Shown: positions 22,501 through 32,718 of the stretch, piece after piece
How positions within the stretch are numbered: the first letter of the stretch is position 1
Layout: the number at the start of each line of letters is the position of its first letter
From: Symbiodinium natans
Lineage: Eukaryota > Sar > Dinophyceae > Suessiales > Symbiodiniaceae
Length of the DNA stretch: 64,000 nucleotides
NCBI GenBank assembly: GCA_905221605.1
Contig: CAJNDS010001780.1
Span: forward strand, 62,001 to 126,000
Reading direction: 5' to 3'
Notes under the pieces: model-generated
What the model saw: the letters and a program-made list of their open reading frames with translations, nothing else
Told to the model about the DNA's origin: nothing
Databases searched by the model: none
Program-made: the position numbers and the translations under genes

Positions 22501-25500
22501 GTTTTGCTGGAGGTTCGGGGTTTGCCTGCATTTCTTTTTTCGGGTTTCGGAGATTTTCGGCATTGTTCTTGAGCAACCTCGTTAGGGCTTCAGGTGAAGG
22601 TTCAGGCTCTCCCAGCACAAACCTTAAACCCTAAACCCTAAACCCTAAACCCTAAACCCTAAACCGAAGGGTTTAGGGCGGTTTAGGCTCAGGGCTCACT
22701 GGTATGGCGGGCTTTCGACTGCCCAAGATGCTCGGAACTGAAGAAACAATACTTCCTGAACGGGTTTAGGGTTTAGGGTTTAGGGTCTAGGGTTTAGGGT
22801 TTAGGATGTCAAGACGCTTAGGGTCTTGGAGATTTAGTGCTAAGCCTGTTCATCCTGCTCCCGTGTCTCTGGCAGTGCGCTCGCCCAGATTGTGCATGAA
22901 CATGATATGAAGGTGTCCGAAATTCGGGGTACCTTATTGGGGGCCCTTATTATAATGGAATCCTACTATTCGGGGGTCTATCTTACTCCCTAAACCCTGA
23001 ACCCTTTTGGGGGTCTATCTTAGGGATCCCGTATGTCGTAAACCCCCATTTTGTGCACAACCTCGGAGCTTGAACCCGCAACCCCTCAAATAAACCTCAA
23101 GGTTTAGGGTTTAGGGTTTAGGGTTTAGGGTTTAGGGCTTGGGGTACCAAGGGGGAACTAAGACCCAAGTCAAGCTGTGGCAGGCCCAAGAGCTTGTGCT
23201 CCCCGAGGCGTGAAGTTGGGAGGGGTTTGTGTTTCTCGGGCCTTGCTTCAGAGTATGGGTTTAAGTCTCAGGCTATATTGGGCTTTCGGCTGAGGGTCCG
23301 AAACCCTAAACCCCAAACCCTAAACCTTAAACCCTAAATCCTAAACCCGAAACCCTAAACCCTAAACCCCAAAACCCCAAAACCCTCAACCGCAGCCCTA
23401 AACACTACACCCTAAACCCTAAACCCTAGGCCCTCGGCTTGGTGCAGGACATGTCAAATCAGAGCCTAAACCCTAAACCCTAAACCTAAGCCCTAAGCCC
23501 TAAGCCCTAAACCCTAAGCCCTAAACCCTAGACCCTAAACCCTAAACCCTAAACCCCTGAACCCTAAGCCCTAAGCCCTAAACCCTAAACTCTAAACCCT
23601 AAACCCCAAACCCTAAACCCTAAACAGTAGAGCCCCTAAACCCTCAGAACCCGACTCCAACAGGGGGGGGTGGGAAACCACATGACATGCGTCCTTTCGG
23701 GCGTAGGGTTTAAGGGTTTAGGGTTTAGGGTTTGGGGTTTAGGGTGGAGGGTTTAGGGTTTGGGGTTTAGGGTTTGGGGTTTTGGATTTGGGTGTGTCTG
23801 AACCCTAAGCCCTAGAATCCTAGGCCCTAAATGCGGAACTGAGAAGCTGCGCAGGGAGTCACTCGCGACGATTTCTACGGGCCGATGGAGATGGACGAAG
23901 GCCTTGGCCCAAGAGGCGGTTTAGGGGTTTAGGGTTCCACCCCAAAGCCTGGCCCTAAACCCTAAACCCTAAGCCCTAAGCCCTAAGCCCTAAGCCCTAA
24001 GCCCTAAACCCTAAACCCTAAACCCTAAACCCTAAACCCTAAACCCTAAACCCTAAACGGGGCGAGAGTCGTGACATAGCCCAAAACCTTAAGCCCTAAC
24101 CCTACCCTAGAGACCTTTGAGGGTTTCGGGTTTTCGGGGGTCAGAGGTGTTATGTGGGCTCCTGAACTGTGCCTTGTGGGATCTGCGACAGCAACACCCT
24201 AAACCCGAACTCCTATATAACCACCCCCTACCCAAGGCCATGTAATCTTTAAGGTCTATTTGGGCCTTGTTTAGGGTGAGGGGTCGCAAAGGTGGAGTCA
24301 GGTTGTATCCATTCAGCTTCCGCTGGATGTAAAATCTCAGTCACGCCGAATTTGTGGATCTTGCCACTTTAAACCCAAAACCCTAAACCCTAAACCCCCC
24401 TAAACTCCCCTAAACCCTAAACCCTAAACCCTAAGCCCTAAACCCTAAACCCTAAACCCTAAGCCCTACGCCCAATCCGTAAACCCTAAACCCTAAACCC
24501 TAATTCAGATGTTTAGGTAGGCTCGCCCTCCCCGGTGTTTCCATGGCAGGCGAGGAGTCTCCTCACAAAGCCGTGTCGACCCCTGCGGAGGCCGGGGGCC
24601 GGGGCCAGGGTGGGCCCTAAACCCCTAAACCCCTAAACCCCTAAACCCCTAAACCCCTAAACCCCTAAACCCCTAAACCCCTTAGCCCTGAACCCTAAAC
24701 CCTAAACCCTAAACCCTAAACCCTAAACCCTAAACCCTAAACCCTAAACCCTAAACCCTAAACCCTAAACCCTAAACCCTAAACCCTAAACCCTAAACCT
24801 GTGTCTTTTTGAGGGTTCATTGGGCTTCAAGAGCCTTCAGGACCGCTCTTTGTCTCAAACTCTAAGCCCGAAGCACTTACAAGTTTCAGGGGTGGCGGGC
24901 TTCGGTTGTCTGGCATTTCGGTTTAGGGTTTAGGGTTTAGGGTTTATATAGGGTTCCCTGGTACTGTCCATGGCAAAGATTTGCTGAGAACCCCAAAAAG
25001 AATATAGTAGGAATGCATTAGGAATATACCTACCAGGTCCTGAAGTTTCCCAACTAAATGTTTCCTGAAGCCCGTGAACGAAAGGTGGCTTTCCTCGATT
25101 AGGGGGGGTCTTGGGCCCTTAGGCCTCAAAACCGCAAACCCAAAGCCATAGACGAAGATCCTCAGAAGGGGATGGGCTGTTTGGTGAGTAAAGGGGACCC
25201 AAAAAGCGAACCGCAAGAATCTAGTAGGACTGTACTACCAGGGTCCTCACATTCCTTTTATGTTCCTACTACTGTAGACTCTTGGGGTTCCCTGTTTCGG
25301 GTTCACATCAAAGTCCCTTTCGTGTGCTGAGTCCCCAGGCTCGGAGCTATCACAGGACAGCCCCTCTTGGGGGCAGGGGGGAGGTATGGAGGGCCTCTCT
25401 AAGCCCTAAACCCCCAAACCCTAAACCTTAAACCCGAAACCCTAAACCCTAAACCTGAAGCCTTAAGCCCTATAACCCCGAGCCCTAGATGCCAAAATCC

Positions 25501-27531
25501 CGATTTGTGTTTACGGTATAGGGTTTAGAGCCCAAACCCGAAGCCCTCTTGTTGGGTAGGGCGGTGCTTGGGATGGTCTATCTTTGGTCTGAGTTGTTCG
25601 GGATTGTTCGGGTTCAGGGTTTAGGGTTTAGGGTTTAGGGTTTAGGGTTTAGGGCTTAGGGCTTAGGGCTTAGGGTTTAGGGTTTAGGGTTCCCTGAGCC
25701 TGAATCCACAAGTTGCAGGCCCGAAATTCTCTATATCAGTTTGAGCAGGGGCCATCAGAATCATTGTCTGCAAAGGGGTTCCAGGCCCCAACACCCTAAA
25801 CCCTGAAATCGCTGGGGTTCTGGGACGCAGGAACAGTTTTAGTAAGCCCCCTTATGAGCCCCCTGAAGTCCTCTCAGTAGGTTTTCAGTCGACTTAGCAT
25901 TGGGGTTATAAGTACCCTAACCCTAAACCCTAAACTCTAACCCTAAACCCCTAAACAGTTGGGTTTCTAGGTTTGCCAAGATCGCCAGCATCTCCCGACG
26001 CTGTTTAACCCCGAGCCCTAAACCTCTAGGGTTTAGGGTTTAGGGTTTCGAGGTATCCTAAACCCTGAGGGTTGCCTGGAAGATTTATATTTTCCCTTGT
26101 TGGGTGTGAAGAGGATCTTGTTCCGTAGTGTCTTTCAGAGGCTTTTAAGGCGTCTTGGGCATTTCAGATTTTCCCAGGCTTCGTGTTCGGGTTCACCCTA
26201 AACCCTGAACCCTAAACCATAAACCCCAAACCGCAGCGTTCAGGGTTGAGGGTTTCGTGCTTACGGTTCAGGAACGTTTGGGCGTGGAGCATGCATAGTC
26301 CATTTAGGTTTGGGTTTTAGGTACCTCACGCGACCACACTACAAATGAGGTTCTTGCCATGGAAGACAAACGGCTCTATCCCATCTCGAAGGTGTCCTGG
26401 GCCCTCCGCGTGTCAGGGTTCAGGACAAACCCTAAACCCTAAACCCTAGACCCTAGACCCTAAACGCTAAACCCTAAACCCTAAACCGAATGTTCCGCGG
26501 CCTCTGGCTCACCTGCAGCAGAACATATCCCTGGCAACCGCGCGGTGCCTTTTTCCCAAAGTTGTGTGCTCTGAGTGGTCGAACACTGTAGGTGGCACCG
26601 GTTATCATCTTGGCAGAGGTTCGACCTTGCTAGTTCTGCATCGCTGAAAGTTTTCTGCTCCCGCTTCTTCACCGCCTGCACACATCGCCCGGGGCCCATG
26701 ACCAGGGAGCCTCACCTTGTCAGTGCGCTGAGGTTGGGATATTCAGAAGCAGCCGCAAGCCCCCAAGCCATAAGTCTTCCTGCTCTCGACACCAACCCTA
26801 AACCCTGACCCCCGAACCCTAAACCCTAAACCCTAATCCCTTAACCCTAAATCCTAAACCCTAAACCCTGAACCCTAAACCCTAAACCCTCAATGCCAAA
26901 GCCCGAAGCTGAGGCCATGCAGCCAGTCACTGTGGCCGACTCCAGTCAGCGCAACCTCTACGTGCCGGCAGTGCCATCTGCCTTAGGGTTTAGGGTTTAG
27001 GGTTTAGGGTTTGGGGGGGCGTTGAGGGCCTTGGGGCCTAGGGCCTAGGGTTCAGAGTTCAAGGTCAGGGGCTCTGGCGCAGGTGTGCAGAACTGAGCCA
27101 CCCTCTACCCGCCAAAGGCTGCGAACCCTGAGTCCCTCCACAAACTCGAAATGCGCAAGAGATCAACGCTGCCTGAGCCTGAGGTCACTTCCAGCCAAGG
27201 CCAAACGCCCCTGAGAATCCCAAGTCCCGGAAGTCCAAAATCCTTTTCCCCCAAAGCCTAAATCCCAGAACCCTCAACCCCCGAAATCCCTAGGATTTGA
27301 ACAGCCCCCTAAACCCTTAGCCCTAAGCCCTAAGCCCCAAGCCCTAAGCCCTAAACCCGAGACCCTAAACCCTTCACCCGAAACCCGAAACCCTAAACCC
27401 TAAACCCTTAACCCGAAACTCTAAACCCTAAACCCCAAACCCTAAACCCTAAAGCCGCCCAAGGCCATCCCTGCCAGTGTCATATTCGGCTCCATATCCG
27501 ACTTCATACACGCAGCTGCAGGCCGAATTTG
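10452..27531 (+). CDS. Chain of candidate small exons upstream of the DUF1275 gene
   Basis: Islands of GC-rich unique sequence between telomeric arrays begin right after AG (mostly AG|G) and end before GC or GT. Many join in phase: 10452-10510, 11292-11360, 11873-11925, 12560-12579, 13590-13618, 15095-15149, 16159-16188, 16932-16960, 18099-18147, 18433-18444, 18778-18828, 19747-19794, 20884-20941, 21544-21588, 22876-22912, 23855-23900, 24550-24590, 26923-26967 and 27464-27531. The last ends phase 2 (codon TG|G) and fits the phase-2 start at 32506. This could be the N-terminal half of the DUF1275 protein or a separate gene; no domain is recognised. Junctions at 18433-21588 are the weakest, and islands near 20404-20510 and 22154-22200 are left unresolved. 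Confidence 0.4.
11292..11360 (+). CDS. Candidate exon b, aromatic-rich
   Basis: YGWYHNSPWSAYNNLNWQ follows GCACGAG. Trp/Tyr-rich, with no chance-ORF character. Phase 2 in and phase 2 out. The donor is either GTCAGC at 11361, the first bases of a palindromic element, or GC at 11346. Confidence 0.5.
11361..11498. repeat. Palindromic element (family M3) with a telomeric array in its centre
   Basis: The left end (AGCTCTCCAAATT...GTCTTATTTA) and right end (TAAATAAGAC...AATTTAGAGAACC) are inverted copies. TTTAGGG repeats occupy the middle (about 11390-11437). Family members are at 17510-17605 and 47981-48060. Confidence 0.7.
11573..11668 (+). repeat. TTTAGGG array
   Basis: About 13 uninterrupted heptamers on the + strand, inside the intron before the exon at 11873. 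Confidence 0.95.
11873..11925 (+). CDS. Candidate exon c
   Basis: FWSEKKAIRKTVVNHVG after CCAACGAG, phase 2 in; donor GC at 11926, phase 1. Joins to an island at 12560 (AADVLFTV). Confidence 0.45.
13284..13347. mobile_element. Truncated family M1 palindrome
   Basis: Only the right half is clear: AATCCCTATGAAGGACT...TATACGGGGGAACATCCTAA. The left half has diverged. Confidence 0.5.
13393..13532. mobile_element. 140-bp near-perfect palindrome, MITE-like
   Basis: Arms of 32 bp beginning GGTTCATGGTACTTACTAAC and ending with the reverse complement, with one mismatch by my reading. A nested inverted repeat (ACCCTACTTATAA / TTATAAGTAGGGT) lies inside. No ORF. Confidence 0.75.
13638..13738 (+). repeat. 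TTTAGGG array
   Basis: About 14 heptamers, one TTCAGGG variant. Confidence 0.95.
14177..14610 (-). repeat. CCCTAAA array, one of the longest in the window
   Basis: Over 400 bp of TTTAGGG-type repeat in - orientation with a few interruptions (near 14320-14345, 14395 and 14455). It is bounded by degenerate ATGAACCCC sequence on both sides. Confidence 0.95.
14687..14793. mobile_element. Family M1 palindromic element
   Basis: Ends TTGGGATATTCCCCCTATAC and its inverse GGGGGAACATCCCAA, with an internal TACCCCCTACTGTAATCCCTA segment. About 107 bp, no coding capacity. Confidence 0.75.
14983..15077 (-). repeat. Homogenised CCCTTAAA variant array
   Basis: The octamer CCCTTAAA repeats about ten times, distinct from the canonical heptamer around it. 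Confidence 0.85.
15095..15149 (+). CDS. Candidate exon e
   Basis: NTAMELIREDAWEKLWGE after GGTCCCAG, phase 2; donor GC at 15150 or GT at 15156, both phase 0. Helical, acidic/aromatic, clearly protein-like. Confidence 0.5.
15731..15845 (+). repeat. Variant telomere-like blocks CTCAGGG then TTTATAGGG
   Basis: Four CTCAGGG heptamers (15731-15759) followed by about seven TTTATAGGG nonamers (15784-15845). Each variant is homogenised separately. Confidence 0.85.
16159..16188 (+). CDS. Candidate exon f
   Basis: EKATFFRHHV after CCTGCCAG, phase 0. Donor is GT at 16189 or GC at 16195. Confidence 0.4.
17510..17605. mobile_element. Family M3 palindromic element, degenerate
   Basis: The right end AATTTAGAGAACT is clear; GGGTCCCT blocks lie inside. 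The left end is weak. Confidence 0.4.
17946..18090 (-). repeat. CCCTAAA array directly upstream of a candidate exon
   Basis: About 17 heptamers ending about ten bases before acceptor CGGCACAG (18098). Confidence 0.95.
18099..18147 (+). CDS. Candidate exon h
   Basis: CCRRLAARLKDRVPQV, phase 2, joining codon CG|G from the island at 16932-16960 (LCPGKTGSF). Basic helix. The donor lies between 18136 and 18148. Confidence 0.4.
18778..18828 (+). CDS. Candidate exon j
   Basis: AAYGPMGPREGDDEVIP after GCGCGGAG, phase 0. The open frame continues to about 18880 (GVQGFGDFQFVVEV), so the true end is uncertain. Confidence 0.35.
18895..19078 (-). repeat. CCCTAAA array with CTCGAAA variants
   Basis: About 25 heptamers. 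The first third alternates ACTCGAAACCCTAAACC, then becomes canonical. Confidence 0.95.
19747..19794 (+). CDS. Candidate exon k
   Basis: HAISKSVMHGLLTRGG after CATTCGAAG, phase 0, GT donor at 19795. Confidence 0.4.
20884..20941 (+). CDS. Candidate exon m, acidic/Pro-rich linker
   Basis: SDMDEVPEAGPSPVGSSPE after CCCAAG, phase 2; GC donors at 20942, 20951 or 20960, all phase 0. Confidence 0.4.
22057..22125. mobile_element. Inverted repeat related to 47714-47804
   Basis: GTTCTTGGTAGGGAATT on the left; AATTCCCATATTG and AAGAACCAG on the right. Same ends as the element at 47714-47804. Confidence 0.45.
22876..22912 (+). CDS. Candidate exon p
   Basis: ALAQIVHEHDMK after CTCTGGCAG, phase 2; ends AAG before GTGTCCG at 22913, phase 0. 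The GT belongs to the palindromic element that follows. Confidence 0.45.
22913..23049. mobile_element. Family M2 palindromic element with a telomeric insertion
   Basis: Left end GTGTCCGAAATTCGGGGTAC, right end GTCGTAAACCCCCATT. In the middle, 14 bp GGGGGTCTATCTTA occurs twice (22972-22985 and 23009-23022) around a 23-bp insert containing CCCTAAACCCTGAACCC. Confidence 0.7.
23855..23900 (+). CDS. Candidate exon q
   Basis: GVTRDDFYGPMEMDE after CTGCGCAG, phase 0; donor GC at 23901, phase 1, fits the next exon (G|GC). Confidence 0.45.
24550..24590 (+). CDS. Candidate exon r
   Basis: EESPHKAVSTPAE after CATGGCAG, phase 1 in. Several GC donors at codon boundaries (24570, 24585, 24591). Confidence 0.45.
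24615..24800 (-). repeat. CCCCTAAA octamers followed by a CCCTAAA array
   Basis: The first part (24615-24681) repeats CCCCTAAA; the rest is canonical. The sharp switch suggests local homogenisation. Confidence 0.9.
26923..26967 (+). CDS. Candidate exon s
   Basis: PVTVADSSQRNLYVP after GCCATGCAG, phase 0; GC donor at 26968. Confidence 0.5.
27464..27531 (+). CDS. Candidate exon t, hydrophobic
   Basis: AIPASVIFGSISDFIHAAAG then RIW, after CGCCCAAG. Phase 0 in. Ending at 27531 (donor GT) leaves codon TG, completed by G at 32506. A membrane-prone segment. Confidence 0.5.
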
Positions 27532-28076
27532 GTTTTTGGTCCGGTCCGCCAGGGGGTCTAAACCCTCGGAGGTTCAGGATTTGAACCCCAAAAAAGCAGG
27601 CCGTGAGCCCAAAGAACCCTAAGATTCCAGCAGATTCCTCGACCCAAAATTCCCGCGTCCATCTCTTGTCCAGTTCCTGAAGGTACCCACCTAAACCCTG
27701 AACCCTAAGGCCCCAAGCCCTCTGAACGCCTCAACCCTAATTCGCAAACCTTCTTTCAGGACCCCCCCCCCTTGAGTTCAGCCGCACATGGCGGCAAGAC
27801 CAAAACATAGAAATCCTAGACTCTGTGGTGTTCCCACGATGGGCTGCTATTCAGGTTTTAGGGGTTAGGGTTTAGGGTTAGGGTTTAGGGGTTTGGGGTT
27901 TAGGGTTGAGGGTCTTCAGTGAGGGCTGAGTGTCATGAAGCGAATGGGGAGCCCAAACTCTAAGCCTTGAACCCTAGACCCTAGACCTCAAAGCCTAAAC
28001 CCTAAACCTCAAACTGTAAACCCTGAACCGCCCCAAGCCCTAAACCCTAGGATCCAGGGAAGGGGGCTTGGGGCCC

Positions 28077-28176
28077 CAAACCCTAAACCCTAAACCCTAA
28101 ACCCTAAACCCTAAACCCTAAACCCTAAACCCTAAACCCTAAACCCTAAACCCTAAACCCTAAACCCTAAACCCGA
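28077..28176 (-). repeat. CCCTAAA array
   Basis: About 14 heptamers ending at the left edge of the duplicated poly-G element. Confidence 0.95.
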
Positions 28177-28183
28177 AACCCTA

Positions 28184-28381
28184 AATATAAGAGCCTCCGG
28201 CTCAAGCCGCCGACCCCGCTGGAGCATAGTTGAGAGGTCGAAACCCGCTCGCATGGAAGATCATCCCAACCTGCTCGGCAGAGTTCTGTGAATCGTTTGG
28301 GGGGGGGGTAGGGGGTAGCACCAGGACAAGCTCAAGACGAAAAGACAGGTAGGTGGGGGGGGGGAGGGGGGGGGGGCGGGT

Positions 28382-28456
<75 letters not shown>

Positions 28457-28675
28457 GCCGAAAACGCTGATTTTGCTGAGGGCGCCCCTACCCCCCTGTG
28501 CTGAACCGCCTGTTTACGCTGTGCGGGTGGCGCGGTCCTCCACGAAAAAATTGTGCACCGACCCCCCCACCCCCACCCCCCCGCCCCCCCCCCCCCGCGT
28601 TTTGGGGGGGTAAGGAGGGAAAGAGGGAGGTTTTCACTTCCTTTTCCCATCCAACACGCTGCCAGGGTCGGCGGA
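28184..28675. repeat. Poly-G duplicated element, copy 1
   Basis: Begins TAAGAGCCTCCGGCTCAAGC and ends GCCAGGGTCGGCGGACC. It shares ordered blocks with 35534-35984, carries a ~90-base G run (28354-28455) and is flanked by CCCTAAA arrays on both sides. Pro-rich frames here are artefacts. Confidence 0.8.
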
Positions 28676-28944
28676 CCCTAAACCCGAAACCCTAAACCCT
28701 AAACCCTAAACCCTGAACCTTGAACCTTAAACCCTAAACCTTAAACCCTAAACCCGAAACCCTAAACCCTAAACCCAAAACCCTAAACCCTAAACCCTAA
28801 ACCCTAAACCTATAAGGATCCAGGGAAGGAAGGGCGGGGAGCTGTCATCGATTCTGCTTTGCAGGCGACCCCTCCACAGTCGGCCGTTGTGAGCAGCTCC
28901 TTGCTTACTCCGCTGGCTTTGTTCTTGCTGCCCCCCCTAAGCCC

Positions 28945-29105
28945 TAAACCCTAAACCTAACCCTAAACCCTAAACCCTAAACCCTAAACCCTAAACCCTA
29001 AACCCTAAACCCTAAACCCTAAACCCTAAACCCTAAACCCTAAACCCTAAACCCTAAACCCTAAACCCTAAACCCTAAACCCTAGACCCTAAACCCTAAC
29101 CCCGA
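28945..29105 (-). repeat. CCCTAAA array
   Basis: About 21 near-perfect heptamers. Confidence 0.95.
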
Positions 29106-32100
29106 AACCCCTAAACTTCAACTTGGGCCCTCACCAACAGAGACCATGGCTTAGAGAAGGATTAAGTCTGCACTCGCGTCCCCCCTCTGATCCCGGAATC
29201 CTGAAAAAACACCCGGGCCTTGCATGGGGAGCCTCAGTTGAGACTGCAGGGTTTAAGGGTTGAAGTTGTTTTTTTGTTGGTGTGTGATTCTTTCTGTATG
29301 TACTTCCTGCTTATGGTTTTGGCGCGTGTATGGGGCGTCGATTGAACTTCTGAACCAGCATGCACGGCCATGATGACAATGCCCTTCAACAGCAAGTCCT
29401 GCCGTTCCGGTTTAGGGACAGGTGGGGAGGTTCCAAGAGGCACTCTTCTTAATTCAAACATGCTATGTTCTTTGCATATTTGTTTAGCTTTATCTTGTCA
29501 TTCTTTCCTGTTTTCGTCTCGTCTTTTCGGTTTTTATTTCTATTTTATGATTTGTTTACTTTTTGGGGGGGGATGGGGGGGGGGCTCTCTGAGGCTTTCA
29601 TTGCAGCTTTCATTGCAGGGACCCTTCTCAGGGCCCCCTGAGTTCTGCCAGGGGTCTTCCAGTGTTTGGGTGAGGGTTCAGGCCGCGCTGTGCGGAACCG
29701 CTCAGGGTTTAGGGTTGCGGTTTTGAGAGTTTTGGGCTTCGGGGAGAATTTCGGGTTTAGGGTTTAGGGTTTGGGTTTTAGGGTTTGGGGGATAGGGTGC
29801 AAAGACTTTGCCGTCGGTTCCTTGTTTTCTACTGGGCTTCAGCTCTAGTCGCTTGACCCGCCCAAACCCTAAGCCCTAAGCCCTAACCCCTAACCCCTAA
29901 GCCCGCAGCCCTAAACCCTAAACCCTAAACCCTAAACCCTAAAACCCTAAACCCTTAACGACCAGCCTCCAGACCCCGAGCCCCACTCATCCCCTACATG
30001 TCCCATGCCTTCCCCCATAGGAGTTCCTAGGGTTTAGGGATAACCCTAGACCCTAAACACTAAACCCTAAATCCTAAAACCCTAAACCCTAACCCTAAAC
30101 CCTAAACCCTAAACTCCAAACCCTAACCCCTAAACCCTAACTCGCACTGAGGTGGCTACATGTCGTCCAAGCCCGAGCTTGGGGGGGGGGGGGGCCCTAA
30201 GCCCTAACCCCTAAATCCTCAACCCCAAGCAACCGGGGTTTAGGATTTAGGGTTTAGGGTTTAGGGTTTAGGGTTTGGAGTCTAAGCCCTAAACTCGCCA
30301 AACCCTGAACCCTAAACCCTAAACCCTATAAACCCCAAACCTCCCTAAACCCTGAACCCTGAAGAACCGGACTGCCAGAAAAACAAAAAAAGTCGAGACC
30401 AGGCTTAGGTTCCCTGATTAGTCAAGAAATCCCAGTCCACTGCTGTGAGTTTATGAAGTGGTGGATCTTGGGACCCTAGACCCCAAACCCTAAATCCCAA
30501 ATCTCAATCCCTAAGCCGTAGACCCAGAACCCTGAACCCTAAGCCTGAACCCTAAATCCTAAACCCTAAAGTTTAGGGTTTCGAGTTTTTGTGGTTTTGG
30601 GAACCAACCGCGGCCAACTTGCGGCCGAGAGGCCGCCACTAGGCGTTGACTGGGCAAGCCTCTATGTTTGTGTGTTGCCCTTCTCCTCCCTAAGACCCAC
30701 GTGTGGAGGAACATGGCAAACCTAAGCCCGAAGCCCTAAACACCCCTAAGCCCTAACCCCCCAGCCCTACCCAAACACTACTGCAATTTTTTCTGCAAGT
30801 CCTAGCTCAAAACGAAAGTACGCTCTTGTACAGACACCCGGCATCCCGACCCTAAACCCTAAACCCTAAACCCTAAACCCTAAACCCTAAACCCTAAACC
30901 CTAAATCCTAAACCCTAAACCCTAAACCCCAAACCCCAAACACCAAACCCTAAACCCTAAACCCTAAACCCTAAACCCTAAACCCTATTTAAGGGCTTGG
31001 GGTTCAAATGGATAAGAAACTGTCAGGGCAAGATCTGAATTGCCAGACCCCCAGGCCTCCAATCGTCTTTACCCACTTTGATCCCCGAACCTTCGTTAGG
31101 GTTCAGGGTTTAGGGTTTAGGGTTTGGGGTTTAGGGTTTAGGGTTTAGGGTTTGGGAAGTAGCCCTAAACCCTAAACTCTAAACCCCGGATCCCCCTTAA
31201 ATCACACCCGAGAACCGAGGCCGACCCCCCCGGACGCCAACCGGCCCCAAACCATGCCCCTCGGTGTGCAATGGGGTTTAGGGAGGTTTCGGTTTAGAGT
31301 TTAGGGTTTAGGGTTTAGGGTTTAGGGTTTAGGGTTCTAGGGTTTAGGTTCCTCTGCGCGCAGCACCTTAGGCCAGAATGTTTGAGTTTGGCGCTTAAGC
31401 GGCGGTTTAGGGTTTCGGGGTTTAGGGTTTGGGGGTTTCGGGGTTTGGGGTTTGGGGGTGGGGGTTTGGGGTCCGTGGTTTATGGTCTGGGGTTTGGGGT
31501 GAAAGCCGCTTGTGGCCTAAACCACAAACCCCGAACTTCACAGCATCCCACACGTCGGTTCTGAATGCTGAGCCCCTCAACCCTGAGGTCGTGAAGTCTC
31601 CCCTAAACCCTACACCCTAAACCCTAAAACCCTAAACCCTAAACAACCCTCAACAACCCTAAACTACCCTAAACGACCCTAAACCCTAAACCCCAAACAA
31701 CCCTAAACCCTACGTAACCCCTTATCAAAATTGCAGCTGGGGATGCACGGGTTGAGGGACATACAGTTTTTTACCGCTTCTTCATTCAAGCTCCAAGCCC
31801 ACCCGAAGCCTTAGCCGAAAAAGACTCTAATACCTTCAGCCCCCAAACCGCAAACCCCAAGACCCTATCTTCAGGGTTTTCGTTAAGTACCCCAGAGTCC
31901 CGCGGGCCTTGCAAACATTGTCTTGTTTTATATTGCATCATATAACGTTGTATTTATACAGCACTATACCATGTGGTGGTATATATGCTGCACTCCTAAA
32001 CCCTAAGCCCTAAACCCTAAGCTTAAACTCTAGGCCCTAAACCCTAGAATCCTAAATCCCTAAAACCCTAAAACCCTAAAACTCTAAAACCCCAAACCCT

Positions 32101-32505
32101 AAACCCTAAACCCTAAAACCCTAAACCCTAAACCCTGAACCCCCAAACCCTACACCCTAAACCCCAAGCCCATGTCTGAGAGCGCATTTTGCAAGCCGAG
32201 GCCACCGCGGCCCGCCTCGGACTTCCAGCGAGGCCTTGGGTTTAGCTTGGTTCAGGGCTTAGGGTTTAGGGTTTAGGGTTTGGGGTTTGGGGTTTGGGTT
32301 TTAGGGTTTAGGGTTTTGATTCCCAGAATACCCCCCCAAAGGCGTCTAGGGTTAAGGGTTTAAGGTTTCGGGTTTGGGGTTTAGGGTCTAGGGTTTGGGG
32401 TTTTGCCGTCAAAGCATGTCAAAGCGGGGGGGGGGGGGTGGTAGCGCTTTGAGTTCAGTTTACTTCTGCGTATTCTGTCCAAAAATTGTACAGTCCTCAT
32501 TATAG

Positions 32506-32718
32506 GATCCGTCGCAGCCACGAGGAAACGCTGGAGCAGTTGCAGCAGGTGCACACGGCAATCCAGGATCTGGAAGCCAAGTTTGGCGAGCTCACCCAGT
32601 CCATGCGGGAGGTTCGCCGGCAAATGGAGCGCATGACCCAGGCCGCCCCAGCGGCACCGCCGGTCTACCGACCCATGCCTGCTGGCCTGCGCATGGATGC
32701 GCCCCGGGACAAGATGCC
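32506..32718 (+). CDS. DUF1275 gene exon 1 of the core model, coiled coil
   Basis: EETLEQLQQVHTAIQDLEAK and FGELTQSMREVRRQMERM, then a Pro/Ala linker (APAAPPVYRPMPAG). Acceptor CATTATAG, followed by G (phase 2). It ends CC at 32718 before GC, joining C|TCC of exon 2; the frame stays open to 32791 but degenerates. Confidence 0.75.

Larger units (their letters stand above)
27532..32505 (+). other. Large putative intron / non-coding interval
   Basis: About 5 kb with a poly-G repeat element (28184-28675), long CCCTAAA arrays (28077-28170, 28945-29105, 30850-30985), TTTAGGG patches, and no secure exon. One island at 28864-28930 after GCTTTGCAG has protein-like frames but no phase that resolves. 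Confidence 0.4.

Noticed and set aside
28190-28255. tRNA-like segment (GGCTCAAGCC, AGGTCGAAACCC)
   Set aside because: It faintly recalls A/B boxes, but no cloverleaf can be drawn and the second copy (35540) alters the B-box-like bases.
28261-28650. Poly-proline ORF, and a similar one at 35525-35965
   Set aside because: Products of G/C homopolymer runs inside a duplicated non-coding element.
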